Part shown: positions 9,043 through 18,258 of the stretch, in pieces
Layout: each line of letters begins with the position of its first letter
Position numbering within the stretch: the stretch's first letter is position 1
DNA from: Flavobacteriaceae bacterium UJ101
Lineage (GTDB): Bacteria > Bacteroidota > Bacteroidia > Flavobacteriales > UJ101
NCBI GenBank assembly: GCA_001880285.1
Contig: CP016269.1
Span: 248,001-312,000, forward strand
Reading direction: 5' to 3'
DNA length: 64,000 nt
Notes under the pieces: model-generated
Told to the model about the DNA's origin: nothing
Seen by the model: only the letters and a program-made list of their open reading frames with translations
The model's database searches: none
Position numbers and translations under genes: made by a program

Positions 9043-9659
9043 TCAAAAAAATAGGCCTATTCTTTTTTTTAAATCTTTTTTTATTTTCTTTCTCTCAAGA
9101 AATAACCGATTCTATTTCAGAGAAAGAAACTCTTATTGTAGAAGAAAGTTCGCCAATTATTGCAAAAGATACGATTGAATTTACTGGAAATATAGCAAAA
9201 GATATTGAAGAAAAATTTCGTTCTCCACAAAAAGCAGCACTCTATTCAGCTGTTTTACCTGGATTAGGACAAATTTATAATAAAAAATATTTAAAAGCAG
9301 GAGCGGCATTAGCCTTAATTGGTACAGGAATTGGTTTTACAGCCTATTATCAAGGACAATATCAAGATTTTCGTGATGGATACATTAACAAACTCAATGA
9401 TCCTAATTACTTATACAACGGATTGGATATTTCAGCAGAGGCTTTAGCAAGTAATATGGATGATCGTAGACGTTCACGTGATTATGCCATTCTTCTAACA
9501 GCACTCGCTTATATTTTAAATATTGTAGATGCAACAGTTGATGCACACTTAGATCCTGTTCGAAAAGATCCAGATTTAAGTCTCTCACCTGTTATTATTC
9601 AACAACAAAGTCTTAACTTTGAACCTCAAGTAGGAATTGGATTAAATTTTAAGTTTTAA
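9039..9659 (+). CDS. DUF5683 membrane protein
   Basis: 206 residues with a signal peptide (ends LFSFSQ). A domain typical of Bacteroidota DUF5683 begins near residue 58: SPQKAALYSAVLPGLGQIYNKKY, followed by a hydrophobic segment. A second hydrophobic segment lies near residues 150-165. The function is unknown; it is almost always found between parB and dapB in flavobacteria, as here. It overlaps parB by four bases and is two bases from dapB. Confidence 0.85.
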   Translation: MIKKIGLFFFLNLFLFSFSQEITDSISEKETLIVEESSPIIAKDTIEFTGNIAKDIEEKFRSPQKAALYSAVLPGLGQIYNKKYLKAGAALALIGTGIGFTAYYQGQYQDFRDGYINKLNDPNYLYNGLDISAEALASNMDDRRRSRDYAILLTALAYILNIVDATVDAHLDPVRKDPDLSLSPVIIQQQSLNFEPQVGIGLNFKF

Positions 9660-9661
9660 AT

Positions 9662-10375
9662 ATGAATATAGCACTTTTAGGATATGGAAAAATGGGGCAA
9701 GCCATTGAAAAAATTGCAAAAACCAGAGGACATCAAATTGTTTTAACAAAAGAAGAAACTCCAACTAAAGAAGAATTACAAAATATTGATGTAGCAATTG
9801 ATTTCAGTACTCCAGAAGCTGCTTTTGATAATATAAAGACCTGTCTTGAAAATCATGTGAAAATTGTTTCTGGAACAACAGGTTGGCTTGAAAAATATAA
9901 TCAAGCAGTAACCATTTGCAATCAAAATAATGGAAGTTTTATTTATGCATCCAATTTTAGTGTAGGTGTAAATATTTTCTTTCAACTCAACCAAATATTG
10001 GCCAAAATGATGGCACCTCACAACGAATATCAAGTTGAAATGGAAGAAATACATCATACTCAAAAATTAGATGCTCCTAGTGGAACAGCCATTACGTTGG
10101 CTAATGGAATTATCGAAAACTCGAATTATTCTGATTGGTATTTAGAGGGAACAACTCCCAAAGAAAATGCTATTCCTATTAAAGACAAGCGTATTGGAAT
10201 CATTCCAGGCACACACTATATTCATTATCAATCTGATATTGACAGTATTGAAATTAAACATACAGCTCATAAACGTGATGGATTTGCTTTAGGTGCTGTA
10301 ATTGCTGCTGAATGGCTACAAGAAAAAACAGGTGTATTTGATATGCAAGATGTTTTAAATTTAAAAAATATGTAA
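9662..10375 (+). CDS. dapB: 4-hydroxy-tetrahydrodipicolinate reductase
   Basis: DapB reduces hydroxy-tetrahydrodipicolinate with NAD(P)H in the diaminopimelate/lysine pathway, feeding peptidoglycan and protein synthesis. The Rossmann motif LGYGKMGQ is at residues 5-12. The catalytic signature EIHHTQKLDAPSGTA is complete, with the His pair and Lys. 237 residues is the normal length for the Bacteroidota form. Cytoplasmic, co-transcribed with the parAB block. Confidence 0.95.
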   Translation: MNIALLGYGKMGQAIEKIAKTRGHQIVLTKEETPTKEELQNIDVAIDFSTPEAAFDNIKTCLENHVKIVSGTTGWLEKYNQAVTICNQNNGSFIYASNFSVGVNIFFQLNQILAKMMAPHNEYQVEMEEIHHTQKLDAPSGTAITLANGIIENSNYSDWYLEGTTPKENAIPIKDKRIGIIPGTHYIHYQSDIDSIEIKHTAHKRDGFALGAVIAAEWLQEKTGVFDMQDVLNLKNM

Positions 10376-10457
10376 CAAAATAGTCGCTAAAAAGACTTAT
10401 TAATCATAGATTAGTATATCGGTTTACTTCCGATACAATAATAAAATATAGAATATT

Positions 10458-12050
10458 ATGAGTTGGACAACTTGGCTTATTATCTTAGTAATTTTACAAG
10501 TCATTCATTTCTTAGGAACATGGAAACTATACGTACGTGCTGGTAGACAAGCATGGGAAGCTGCTATACCCGTGTATAGTGTTGCCATTTGGTTAAAAAT
10601 TATAAATCGCCCAATGTGGTGGTGTTTCATTCCTTTTTTACCGATTATCGGACCTATTTTATTAGGTGTTTTATGGTATGATACTCCTAAAAGTTTTGGA
10701 AAACCACAAAAAGATTCCATTTTGGCAGTAGTCACATTAGGTTTTTATTTATTTTACTTAAACTATGTTGACCAATCTCCTTATCAAAGAATTGAAGATG
10801 ATGAACGCAAAGAAACCTTTGTCTCAGCTATTTTATATGCTGTTGTAGTGGCTACTTTTATTCATGTATTCGTCATTCAACCTTTTATTATCCCTACGGG
10901 ATCTATGGAAAAAACACTATTAGTAGGTGATGGTCTTTTTGTAAACAAATGGACGTATGGATACCGAGTTCCTCAAACACCCATTGGAATTCCATTTCTA
11001 CAAAATTATATTCCTTTTACAGGATCAAAAGTACCTAATGTTGGTCAAGCAACGTTATGGCAAAAAGATAAAAAACCTGTTAAAAACTATGTAGACGCTA
11101 TCCGTTTACCTTATGAACGAATTGGACAATTTAAAGACGTTAAAGCTAATGATATTGTAGTTTTCAACTATCCTACTGACTCTTTAAATACAGCTACCGA
11201 TCGTAAAGATCCTTATGTAAAACGTTGTATTGGTACACCAGGTTCTACTTTAGAAATCAAAAAAGGAGTTGTATATATTAACGGAAAAGAATTTCAATAC
11301 CCAAAAGATGCTCAGATATGCTCTTCTTATTATATAAAAACTTCTAGTCCTTTTAGAAAACAATTCCTTCTAGAAACTCCTTATTTAATTACAGACCCTC
11401 AAAATTTTGAACAAGTTAGAGGTCAAAATAATCTTTATAAATTTACTTCTTTAACCAAACAAGAAGTTGAAATGTTTAAAAAACTTCCTATAGTAGTTGA
11501 TATTAAAGAAAATTTAATGCCTATAGAACAAACCCAACAAGGGCATTTTTTAGGTGAGAGTTTTGATATTTTCCCTACAGGATCTACTTGGAATCAAGAT
11601 AATTATGGACCTTTATATATTCCTAAAAAAGGAGATGAAATACAGTTAACATCTGATAATTATAATCAATACAAAAATCTTATTACTAAATATGAAGGAA
11701 ATACTTTAGAAAATAAAGACGGTGTTTTTACAATAAATGGAAAAATAACTAATACCTATAAAGTAAAACAAGATTACTATTTTATGATGGGAGATAATCG
11801 TGCCAATTCACTTGATTCTCGCTTCTTTGGTTATGTTCCTTTTGATCATATAATCGGATCTCCTGTTTTAACCTGGTTAAGTGTTGATTGGAAAAAAGGG
11901 TTCTTTAGTTTTAGACCTGATCGAATGATGACCATCCCTAATAATGGGAATCCTGATAAAACTTCCTATTTATGGTTAGTAGGTCTTTTAATTGCTGGTT
12001 ATTTTGGCTATTCTTTTGTAAAAAACAAAAAGAAAAAAGAAGAAGAATAA
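10458..12050 (+). CDS. lepB: Signal peptidase I (long flavobacterial form)
   Basis: Membrane serine protease that removes signal peptides from exported proteins. Two to three N-terminal membrane segments (about residues 5-90) precede the S26 domain. The nucleophile is S149 in TGSMEKTL and the general base is K255 in YVKRCIG. The box MMGDNRANSLDSRFFG appears late (near residue 440) because about 150 residues are inserted between the catalytic Lys and this box, a known trait of Bacteroidota LepB. The C-terminus has another hydrophobic stretch and a KKKKEEE tail. A hairpin terminator follows. Confidence 0.93.
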   Translation: MSWTTWLIILVILQVIHFLGTWKLYVRAGRQAWEAAIPVYSVAIWLKIINRPMWWCFIPFLPIIGPILLGVLWYDTPKSFGKPQKDSILAVVTLGFYLFYLNYVDQSPYQRIEDDERKETFVSAILYAVVVATFIHVFVIQPFIIPTGSMEKTLLVGDGLFVNKWTYGYRVPQTPIGIPFLQNYIPFTGSKVPNVGQATLWQKDKKPVKNYVDAIRLPYERIGQFKDVKANDIVVFNYPTDSLNTATDRKDPYVKRCIGTPGSTLEIKKGVVYINGKEFQYPKDAQICSSYYIKTSSPFRKQFLLETPYLITDPQNFEQVRGQNNLYKFTSLTKQEVEMFKKLPIVVDIKENLMPIEQTQQGHFLGESFDIFPTGSTWNQDNYGPLYIPKKGDEIQLTSDNYNQYKNLITKYEGNTLENKDGVFTINGKITNTYKVKQDYYFMMGDNRANSLDSRFFGYVPFDHIIGSPVLTWLSVDWKKGFFSFRPDRMMTIPNNGNPDKTSYLWLVGLLIAGYFGYSFVKNKKKKEEE

Positions 12051-12067
12051 ATTTTTAAATACATGAT

Positions 12068-12104
12068 AATATTAAGCTGATCATCAAATCAGCTTAATAT
12101 TTTT
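12068..12104 (+). terminator. Terminator after lepB
   Basis: A 14-bp stem (12068-12081 with 12088-12101, six-base loop) ends in a T-run before the WbqC-type gene. It lies only seven bases before that gene's start, so the WbqC gene may be expressed by read-through. Confidence 0.7.
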
Positions 12105-12110
12105 CCTATT

Positions 12111-12725
12111 ATGACCCCTATTTTTTTTCCCATACATCTCTTCCCTTCTATTGAATATTATGCCTATTTAGTACGGGCTGACCACTATATTTTTGAAGGA
12201 GAAGATCATTTTCAAAAACAAACCTATCGAAATCGATATTCAATTTATGGAGCTAATGGGAAGCTTAATCTTAACATTCCTATTATACATAAAACAGGCT
12301 CTCGATTTTATAAAGACACTCCTATATCATATGATATGGATTGGCAACGCAATCATATTAAATCATTAAAATCAGCTTATCAATCATCTCCTTATTTTGA
12401 ATTTTATGAGGATGAAATCACCCCTCTTTTCACTTCAAAAGAAAAATATTTAATAGATTTTAACATAAAATCGTTTATTTTGGTCAATGATTTGCTACAA
12501 TTAGATGTAGATATAAAAAAAACAACAGAATATATACCTAATCCTGAACAGCAAGACCTTCGAAACTATTTCCATACGAAAAAAGAAAGTCAACAGGAAT
12601 TTGATTCATATATTCAAGTTTTTTCACCAGAAAAAGGATTTATAAAGAATTTAAGCATTTTAGATCTCTTATTTAACGAAGGTCCCAATGCTACAACCTA
12701 TTTAGAAAACATAAAATTACTATAA
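12111..12725 (+). CDS. WbqC family protein
   Basis: 204 residues. It starts with IFFPIHLFPSIEYYAYLV, the typical opening of WbqC-like proteins, and contains QKQTYRNRYSIYGANG and the DWQRNHIKSLKSAY segment. WbqC proteins are linked to polysaccharide or sugar modification, but their chemistry is not settled. The family is regularly found beside lepB in flavobacteria. Its stop codon abuts the start of the S8 peptidase, so translation is probably coupled. Confidence 0.82.
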   Translation: MTPIFFPIHLFPSIEYYAYLVRADHYIFEGEDHFQKQTYRNRYSIYGANGKLNLNIPIIHKTGSRFYKDTPISYDMDWQRNHIKSLKSAYQSSPYFEFYEDEITPLFTSKEKYLIDFNIKSFILVNDLLQLDVDIKKTTEYIPNPEQQDLRNYFHTKKESQQEFDSYIQVFSPEKGFIKNLSILDLLFNEGPNATTYLENIKLL

Positions 12726-14432
12726 ATGAAGAAAATCATCATACCACTACTAGCAGTGGGATTCTCAATGAGCACTATTGCTCAAGAACACGGTCACCAA
12801 CATGAACCAGCTCCTTTAGATTGGTTTCATCAAAGTATAGATAATGGAACTTACGGTGTAAATACTAAAAAAGCTTATGATTTTTTAAAAGAAACAGGAC
12901 GTACACCACAAACCGTTATTGTAGGGATACTAGATTCAGGTGTTGACGCTGAACATGAAGACTTAAAAGAAATCATGTGGGTTAACCAAGGTGAAATTGC
13001 AGGAAATGGCCTTGATGACGATCAGAATGGTCATATTGATGATATCCATGGATGGAATTTTCTTGGAAATGCAGATGGAACCAATGTAAACGGTGATAAC
13101 TTAGAAATCACTCGTTTATATGCCCAATATCGTCCTAAATTCGAAGATCTAAAAGAACGAAAAATTAAAAAGAATATCAAGAAATACCCAGAAGAGTATG
13201 AAACTTATTTAGAAGGGAAAAAATTAATTGATGAAAATACCATTCAAAATAAAGCTAAACTTTCTGAATTAAAAGCGCAACGAGAACAGTTTGCTGTTTA
13301 TGAGTCTCAATTTGCTATAGCTTTTAAAGATGTAAAAAAATTACTTAAAACAGAAACCATTACAGCAGATCAATTAAAAGATTTTATCAAAGAGAATAAA
13401 ATTGAAGATCAACGAACATATGCTGCTTTAGGAATGCTTTACGAAGCTGCTGAAAAAGCACCTAATAAGACTATTAATTTGGATGAAGTTCAAAAAGGGT
13501 TTAATGAATTATTAAAAGCTGACACTCAAAATCTAAACGATTACATCAATTATCTCGAATCAAAAGTTAAATACCATTATAATCCTGATTTAAATACACG
13601 TAAAACTATAGGAGATGATTATGATAATAAAAAAGATTCTAACTATGGGAATAACGATGTTGAAGGACCTGACGCTATGCATGGAACCCATGTTGCAGGA
13701 TTAGTAGCAGCTGTTCGTAATAATGGAATTGGTATGGATGGTGTTGCAGATAACGTTCAAATTATGGGAGTTCGTGTTGTTCCTGATGGTGATGAACGTG
13801 ATAAAGATGTAGCTAATGGGATCATTTATGCAGTAGATAACGGAGCTAAAATATTAAACATGAGTTTTGGTAAAAAATATTCTCCAGACAAATCTGTGGT
13901 AGATGATGCTATTCGTTATGCTGAGAAAAAAGGTGTTTTACTAATGCATGCAGCAGGAAATAATGGTGAGAATTTAGATTTACAACCTCATTATCCAGTG
14001 AATGTTACAAAAAATGATACTATTGCTACTAATTGGATTACGGTAGGTGCTAATACGCCTTACAAAGATCATTTAGCTGCTGATTTTAGTAATTATGGAT
14101 CAAAAACAGTTGATTTATTCTCTCCTGGAACTGAAATTTATTCTACTATTCCAGATAATCAATACAAAAACTTACAAGGAACTTCTATGGCTACACCTAT
14201 TGCCACTGGAGTTGCTGCTTTAGTTTGGTCTTACTACCCAGAGTTAACCGTTCATGAATTACGTGATATATTATTAAAATCTGTGAATGTTTATAACGGA
14301 ACAGTTCCTACTCCTACTGAAAAAGAAAAAAAGCCAGCACAATCATTTGCCAACTTATCAACAACAGGAGGAGTTATTGATGCTTATAATGCTGTAAAAC
14401 TTGCAGATCAATTTGTAAAAACAAAAAAATAA
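12726..14432 (+). CDS. Secreted S8 (subtilisin-like) serine peptidase
   Basis: 568 residues with a signal peptide (ends STIAQ). The catalytic triad is D70 (GILDSGVD), H319 (HGTHVAG) and S487 (GTSMATP). About 200 residues of charged, helical sequence lie between the Asp and His blocks, an insertion seen in Bacteroidota S8 peptidases and probably a regulatory or surface domain. The likely location is the periplasm or outer surface, with a role in protein turnover. A terminator follows. Confidence 0.92.
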   Translation: MKKIIIPLLAVGFSMSTIAQEHGHQHEPAPLDWFHQSIDNGTYGVNTKKAYDFLKETGRTPQTVIVGILDSGVDAEHEDLKEIMWVNQGEIAGNGLDDDQNGHIDDIHGWNFLGNADGTNVNGDNLEITRLYAQYRPKFEDLKERKIKKNIKKYPEEYETYLEGKKLIDENTIQNKAKLSELKAQREQFAVYESQFAIAFKDVKKLLKTETITADQLKDFIKENKIEDQRTYAALGMLYEAAEKAPNKTINLDEVQKGFNELLKADTQNLNDYINYLESKVKYHYNPDLNTRKTIGDDYDNKKDSNYGNNDVEGPDAMHGTHVAGLVAAVRNNGIGMDGVADNVQIMGVRVVPDGDERDKDVANGIIYAVDNGAKILNMSFGKKYSPDKSVVDDAIRYAEKKGVLLMHAAGNNGENLDLQPHYPVNVTKNDTIATNWITVGANTPYKDHLAADFSNYGSKTVDLFSPGTEIYSTIPDNQYKNLQGTSMATPIATGVAALVWSYYPELTVHELRDILLKSVNVYNGTVPTPTEKEKKPAQSFANLSTTGGVIDAYNAVKLADQFVKTKK

Positions 14433-14453
14433 GTCATAACTTGATTATTATAC

Positions 14454-14485
14454 AAAGCGTTTGAATTAATTTCAAGCGCTTTTTT
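14454..14485 (+). terminator. Terminator after the S8 peptidase gene
   Basis: A 12-bp stem with one G-T pair (14454-14465 with 14471-14482) is followed by Ts. Confidence 0.8.
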
Positions 14486-14582
14486 ATTATATTATAAATT
14501 AACCTCAACACTTTTCAACCCTTTATCAAAGAAAGAATTTACATTCCAAAAGTTTAAACACACAACCCAAAACCAAAAACAC

Positions 14583-14590
14583 TATCTTTG
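14583..14590 (+). promoter_or_regulatory. -7 box of the DEAD-box helicase gene
   Basis: TATCTTTG, an exact TAnnTTTG match 15 bases before the ATG. No TTG is visible at the right distance upstream. Confidence 0.55.
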
Positions 14591-14604
14591 CAAAAAAATA
14601 GAAC

Positions 14605-15984
14605 ATGAGTAGTACATTCCAAGAGCTGAATCTAACTGATTCTTTGTATCAAGCTTTAGAACAATTACAATTCACAACACCAACTCCTATTCAAACATTA
14701 TCGCACAAACCGATACTTTCAGGAAGTGATGTAATTGGTATTGCTCAAACGGGTACAGGTAAAACCTTTGCCTATCTTTTACCTATTATAAAAAATCTAA
14801 AGCCTACTTTAGATATTCCACCTAAGGTAATCATTATGGTTCCTACACGTGAACTCGTTTTACAAGTGGTTGAAGAAGTTGAAAAATTAACTCAGTTCAA
14901 TAAAGTTCGAGTGGGTGGTGTTTATGGAGGAACTAACATTAATACACAAAAATTCGTCGTTTTAGAAGGGCTCGATATTTTAGTTGCCACACCAGGTCGG
15001 TTGTATGATTTAGTGGTCGCACAACATCTAAATTTAAAATTAGTTCGTCAATTTGTAATTGATGAAATTGATGTGATGATGGATTTAGGTTTTCGATACC
15101 AAATAACCAATATCATGGATTTACTTCCCAAAACACAAAATATTTTGTTTTCAGCAACCATGACAGAAGAAGTTGAAAACTTAATTCAACGTGAATTTAA
15201 AAGTCCTATTAAAATATCCGTGGCAAAATCAGGAACTCCTCTTGAAAACATTGAACAACGTAGTTATGAAGTACGTAATTTCTATACTAAAATTAATTTA
15301 GTAGAACATTTACTCTCTAATCATGAAGAATATAGTAAAGTTATTCTCTTTACAGCCCATAAACGTATGGCTGATTTAGTTTATAGAGAACTTAGTGAAC
15401 GTATTCCTGACGAATGTGTTATCATTCATTCCAATAAATCACAAAATTACCGTATTCGATCTATCAAACAATTTTCTGAAAACGAAAAGCGTATTTTAAT
15501 CTCTACAGATATTATTGCTCGTGGTTTGGATATCGATGCTATTTCACACGTGATTAATTTTGACACGCCTCAATTCCCTGAAAATTATATGCATCGTATT
15601 GGACGTACTGGACGTGCAGAGAAAAAAGGAGTTGCCATTACTTTGTCTACTGAAAAAGAATGGTACTATAAAGAACAAATTGAACGTTTAATGGAAATTG
15701 AAATTCCATTACTCCCCTTTCCTGAAGAAGTTGAAATTACCACTAAACTTACCTTAGATGAAAAACCTCGACAAATCGAAATACAAAATAAATTAAAACA
15801 AAAGAAAAAGAAGAAAGAGGAAGAAAAAGGTGCCTCTTTTCATGAGAAAAAAGATAAAAATAAAAAAGTAAACTTAGGAGGCAAATATCACAGAGAAATT
15901 AAAAAGAAATATAAAAAGGCCAAAACAAAAGGAGATAAGGCTCGAAATCAACGCAATAAAAACGTAAAAAGAAAATATAAATAA
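14605..15984 (+). CDS. DEAD-box RNA helicase (DEID variant)
   Basis: 459-residue ATP-dependent RNA helicase, probably in ribosome assembly or mRNA turnover. The Q motif and Walker A AQTGTGKT are followed by PTRELVLQV, motif II (here DEID, not DEAD), motif III SAT, and the C-terminal domain motifs ARGLDI and HRIGRTGR. From about residue 390 the tail is very rich in Lys and Glu and should bind RNA. The DEID change keeps the metal- and ATP-contacting residues, so activity is expected. Monocistronic, with its own promoter. Confidence 0.9.
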   Translation: MSSTFQELNLTDSLYQALEQLQFTTPTPIQTLSHKPILSGSDVIGIAQTGTGKTFAYLLPIIKNLKPTLDIPPKVIIMVPTRELVLQVVEEVEKLTQFNKVRVGGVYGGTNINTQKFVVLEGLDILVATPGRLYDLVVAQHLNLKLVRQFVIDEIDVMMDLGFRYQITNIMDLLPKTQNILFSATMTEEVENLIQREFKSPIKISVAKSGTPLENIEQRSYEVRNFYTKINLVEHLLSNHEEYSKVILFTAHKRMADLVYRELSERIPDECVIIHSNKSQNYRIRSIKQFSENEKRILISTDIIARGLDIDAISHVINFDTPQFPENYMHRIGRTGRAEKKGVAITLSTEKEWYYKEQIERLMEIEIPLLPFPEEVEITTKLTLDEKPRQIEIQNKLKQKKKKKEEEKGASFHEKKDKNKKVNLGGKYHREIKKKYKKAKTKGDKARNQRNKNVKRKYK

Positions 15985-16019
15985 TTGTTTTAGTATTTAG
16001 AATTTTAATATAACCTTCA

Positions 16020-16430
16020 ATGCTCGTTTTTATACTTTTAGTTATCATTATTGTAGCATTCCTCGTTTTAAAATCAAACAAAAAAGTTTGGATGCACCAT
16101 GGTCATCACACCAGAAATCAAACTATTTTAATAAATGATCATACTTATTATATAGAAGAAGTTGTATTTAAAAGTTATCAAAGTGCCTTAACAAATTATT
16201 ATAAAATTGTTTCTGATGTTGCAGAATACGGTGAAATTCTGGAGTCTGACTACGATTTATATGATTGGACTTACAATTATATTCGTTTTGAAGATACAAC
16301 CATTTGCATCAAACATTATAGAAGTTATAATACAATACAATTATCCAAAAGTCAGTATCCTATTTCCATAGAACAAATGAAACTGGATAATCCAAAATTA
16401 GGATTAAAAGAAGACTATTTAAATTCATAA
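16020..16430 (+). CDS. Small membrane-anchored protein of unknown function
   Basis: 136 residues. Residues 1-17 form one hydrophobic anchor, followed by a basic stretch and a soluble domain of about 110 residues rich in Tyr, Asp and Ile. No known domain recognised. The start at 16020 gives the complete anchor. It sits alone between the helicase and the carboxylase with no clear terminator. Its codon and base use match the surroundings, so it is probably a real gene. Confidence 0.6.
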   Translation: MLVFILLVIIIVAFLVLKSNKKVWMHHGHHTRNQTILINDHTYYIEEVVFKSYQSALTNYYKIVSDVAEYGEILESDYDLYDWTYNYIRFEDTTICIKHYRSYNTIQLSKSQYPISIEQMKLDNPKLGLKEDYLNS

Positions 16431-16532
16431 CACCATATCGCCTACTTACAACCTAATAATTACTACTTACTCTTTTTATAATTCTTCAATACTCATTAAT
16501 TTTACTTATATTTAGTCAATAAACAATACAAT

Positions 16533-18161
16533 ATGAATCAAGACTTCAATAAGAACGAAGACCATAATAAATTATTAGCAAGCGACTTACGACGAAAACT
16601 ACAAAAAGTATATTTAGGAGGAGGCGAAAAAAGAATTGAGAAACATAAGAGTAAAGGCAAATTAACAGCCCGTGAACGTATCGATTATTTGTTTGATGTG
16701 GATACAGACTCTATTGAAATTGGTGCTTTTGTTGGAGAAGGTATGTATGAAGAACACGGTGGTTGTCCTTCTGGAGGTGTTGTTATTAAAATTGGTTATT
16801 TATCAGGTAAACAATGTATTGTAGTAGCTAATGATGCTACTGTAAAAGCAGGTGCTTGGTTTCCTATTACAGGAAAGAAAAATTTACGAGCACAAGAAAT
16901 TGCTATGGAGAATCGTCTCCCTATTATTTATTTAGTCGATAGTGCTGGGGTTTACCTTCCTATGCAAGACGAAATATTTCCCGACAAAGACCATTTTGGA
17001 CGTATTTTCAGAAACAACGCTCAGATGTCCTCTATGGGTATTACTCAAATTGCTGCTGTTATGGGAAGTTGTGTGGCTGGAGGAGCGTATTTACCTATTA
17101 TGAGTGATGAAGCTTTGATTGTCAACAAAACAGGTTCTATTTTTTTAGCAGGATCCTATTTAGTAAAGGCCGCTATTGGTGAAAATATCGACAATGAAAC
17201 CTTAGGTGGTGCTACAACCCATTCTGAAATATCAGGTGTGACTGATTATAAATGTGAAAATGACGAAGCTTGCTTAGACCAAATTAAACGTCTAATGGAC
17301 AAGATTGGAGATTATGATAAAGCAGGATTTAATCGAAAAGAAGCTGCTCTTCCTCAATTAGATGAAAAAGAAATTTTTGGAATATTACCCGCTTCACGTT
17401 CCGATCAATACGATATGATGGATATTATTCATCGTGTTGTAGACAACTCTGAATTTGATGCATACAAAGAAGGTTACGGCCAATCCATTATTTGTGGTTA
17501 TGCTCGAATAGATGGTTGGGCTGTCGGAATAGTAGCCAATCAACGTAAATTAGTTAAATCTAAAACAGGTGAAATGAAATTTGGAGGTGTGATCTACTCT
17601 GACTCAGCTGACAAAGCCACCCGATTCATTTCAGTATGTAATCAAAAGAAAATTCCTCTAGTCTTTTTACAAGATGTTACCGGTTTTATGGTAGGAAGTA
17701 AATCAGAACATGGTGGTATTATTAAAGACGGAGCTAAAATGGTCAATGCCATGAGTAATTCTGTTGTTCCTAAATTTACTATTGTGATTGGAAATTCTTA
17801 CGGCGCAGGAAATTATGCTATGTGTGGACGTGCTTACGATCCTCGTTTTATGATTGCCTGGCCTTCTGCAGAACTCGCTGTAATGGGAGGAGCTCAAGCA
17901 GCAAAAGTGTTACTTCAAATTGAAAAAGGAAAATACAAAGCACGTGGTGAAGAAATCTCTCCTGAAAAAGAAAGTGAATTATTAGCTAAGATCCAAGAAC
18001 GATATAACCAACAGATTTCACCTTACTATTCGGCCTCTCGCCTTTGGACAGATGCTATTATTAATCCTCTTGAAACACGTAAATGGATCAGTATGGGAAT
18101 TGAAATGGCCAATCATGCTCCTATTGAAAAACCTTTTAATGTTGGCGTTATTCAGACCTAA
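16533..18161 (+). CDS. Acyl-CoA carboxylase, carboxyltransferase (beta) subunit
   Basis: 542 residues with the two-lobed crotonase-like carboxyltransferase fold. Hallmarks are the N-terminal KGKLTARERIDYL, the GGCPSGG and GSCVAGGAYLP blocks, and the C-terminal GNSYGAGNYAM and WPSAELAVMGG blocks. It moves carboxyl from biotin to an acyl-CoA. Length and motifs fit the methylcrotonyl/propionyl-CoA carboxylase group; the exact substrate cannot be told apart by eye. The biotin carboxylase (alpha) subunit is not adjacent and must be encoded elsewhere. A terminator follows. Confidence 0.9.
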   Translation: MNQDFNKNEDHNKLLASDLRRKLQKVYLGGGEKRIEKHKSKGKLTARERIDYLFDVDTDSIEIGAFVGEGMYEEHGGCPSGGVVIKIGYLSGKQCIVVANDATVKAGAWFPITGKKNLRAQEIAMENRLPIIYLVDSAGVYLPMQDEIFPDKDHFGRIFRNNAQMSSMGITQIAAVMGSCVAGGAYLPIMSDEALIVNKTGSIFLAGSYLVKAAIGENIDNETLGGATTHSEISGVTDYKCENDEACLDQIKRLMDKIGDYDKAGFNRKEAALPQLDEKEIFGILPASRSDQYDMMDIIHRVVDNSEFDAYKEGYGQSIICGYARIDGWAVGIVANQRKLVKSKTGEMKFGGVIYSDSADKATRFISVCNQKKIPLVFLQDVTGFMVGSKSEHGGIIKDGAKMVNAMSNSVVPKFTIVIGNSYGAGNYAMCGRAYDPRFMIAWPSAELAVMGGAQAAKVLLQIEKGKYKARGEEISPEKESELLAKIQERYNQQISPYYSASRLWTDAIINPLETRKWISMGIEMANHAPIEKPFNVGVIQT

Positions 18162-18181
18162 ATCATTTATTATAAAAATCT

Positions 18182-18212
18182 AAAGCTGAGTGTTTTACTC
18201 AGCTTTCTTTTT
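18182..18212 (+). terminator. Terminator after the carboxylase gene
   Basis: A 10-bp perfect stem (18182-18191 with 18197-18206) is followed by a T-rich run. Confidence 0.75.
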
Positions 18213-18230
18213 ATCTATCATTTTCTTTTA

Positions 18231-18238
18231 TAAATTTG
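18231..18238 (+). promoter_or_regulatory. -7 box of the TPR-protein gene
   Basis: TAAATTTG, an exact TAnnTTTG match 20 bases before the start; no clear -33 TTG. Confidence 0.4.
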
Positions 18239-18258
18239 TACTTTGAAAATCAATTTGC

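Noticed and set aside
9468-9483. Possible parS site around TTCACGTGA
   Set aside because: Only the core is similar; the outer bases do not form the TGTTTCACGTGAAACA palindrome, and it lies in a coding region.
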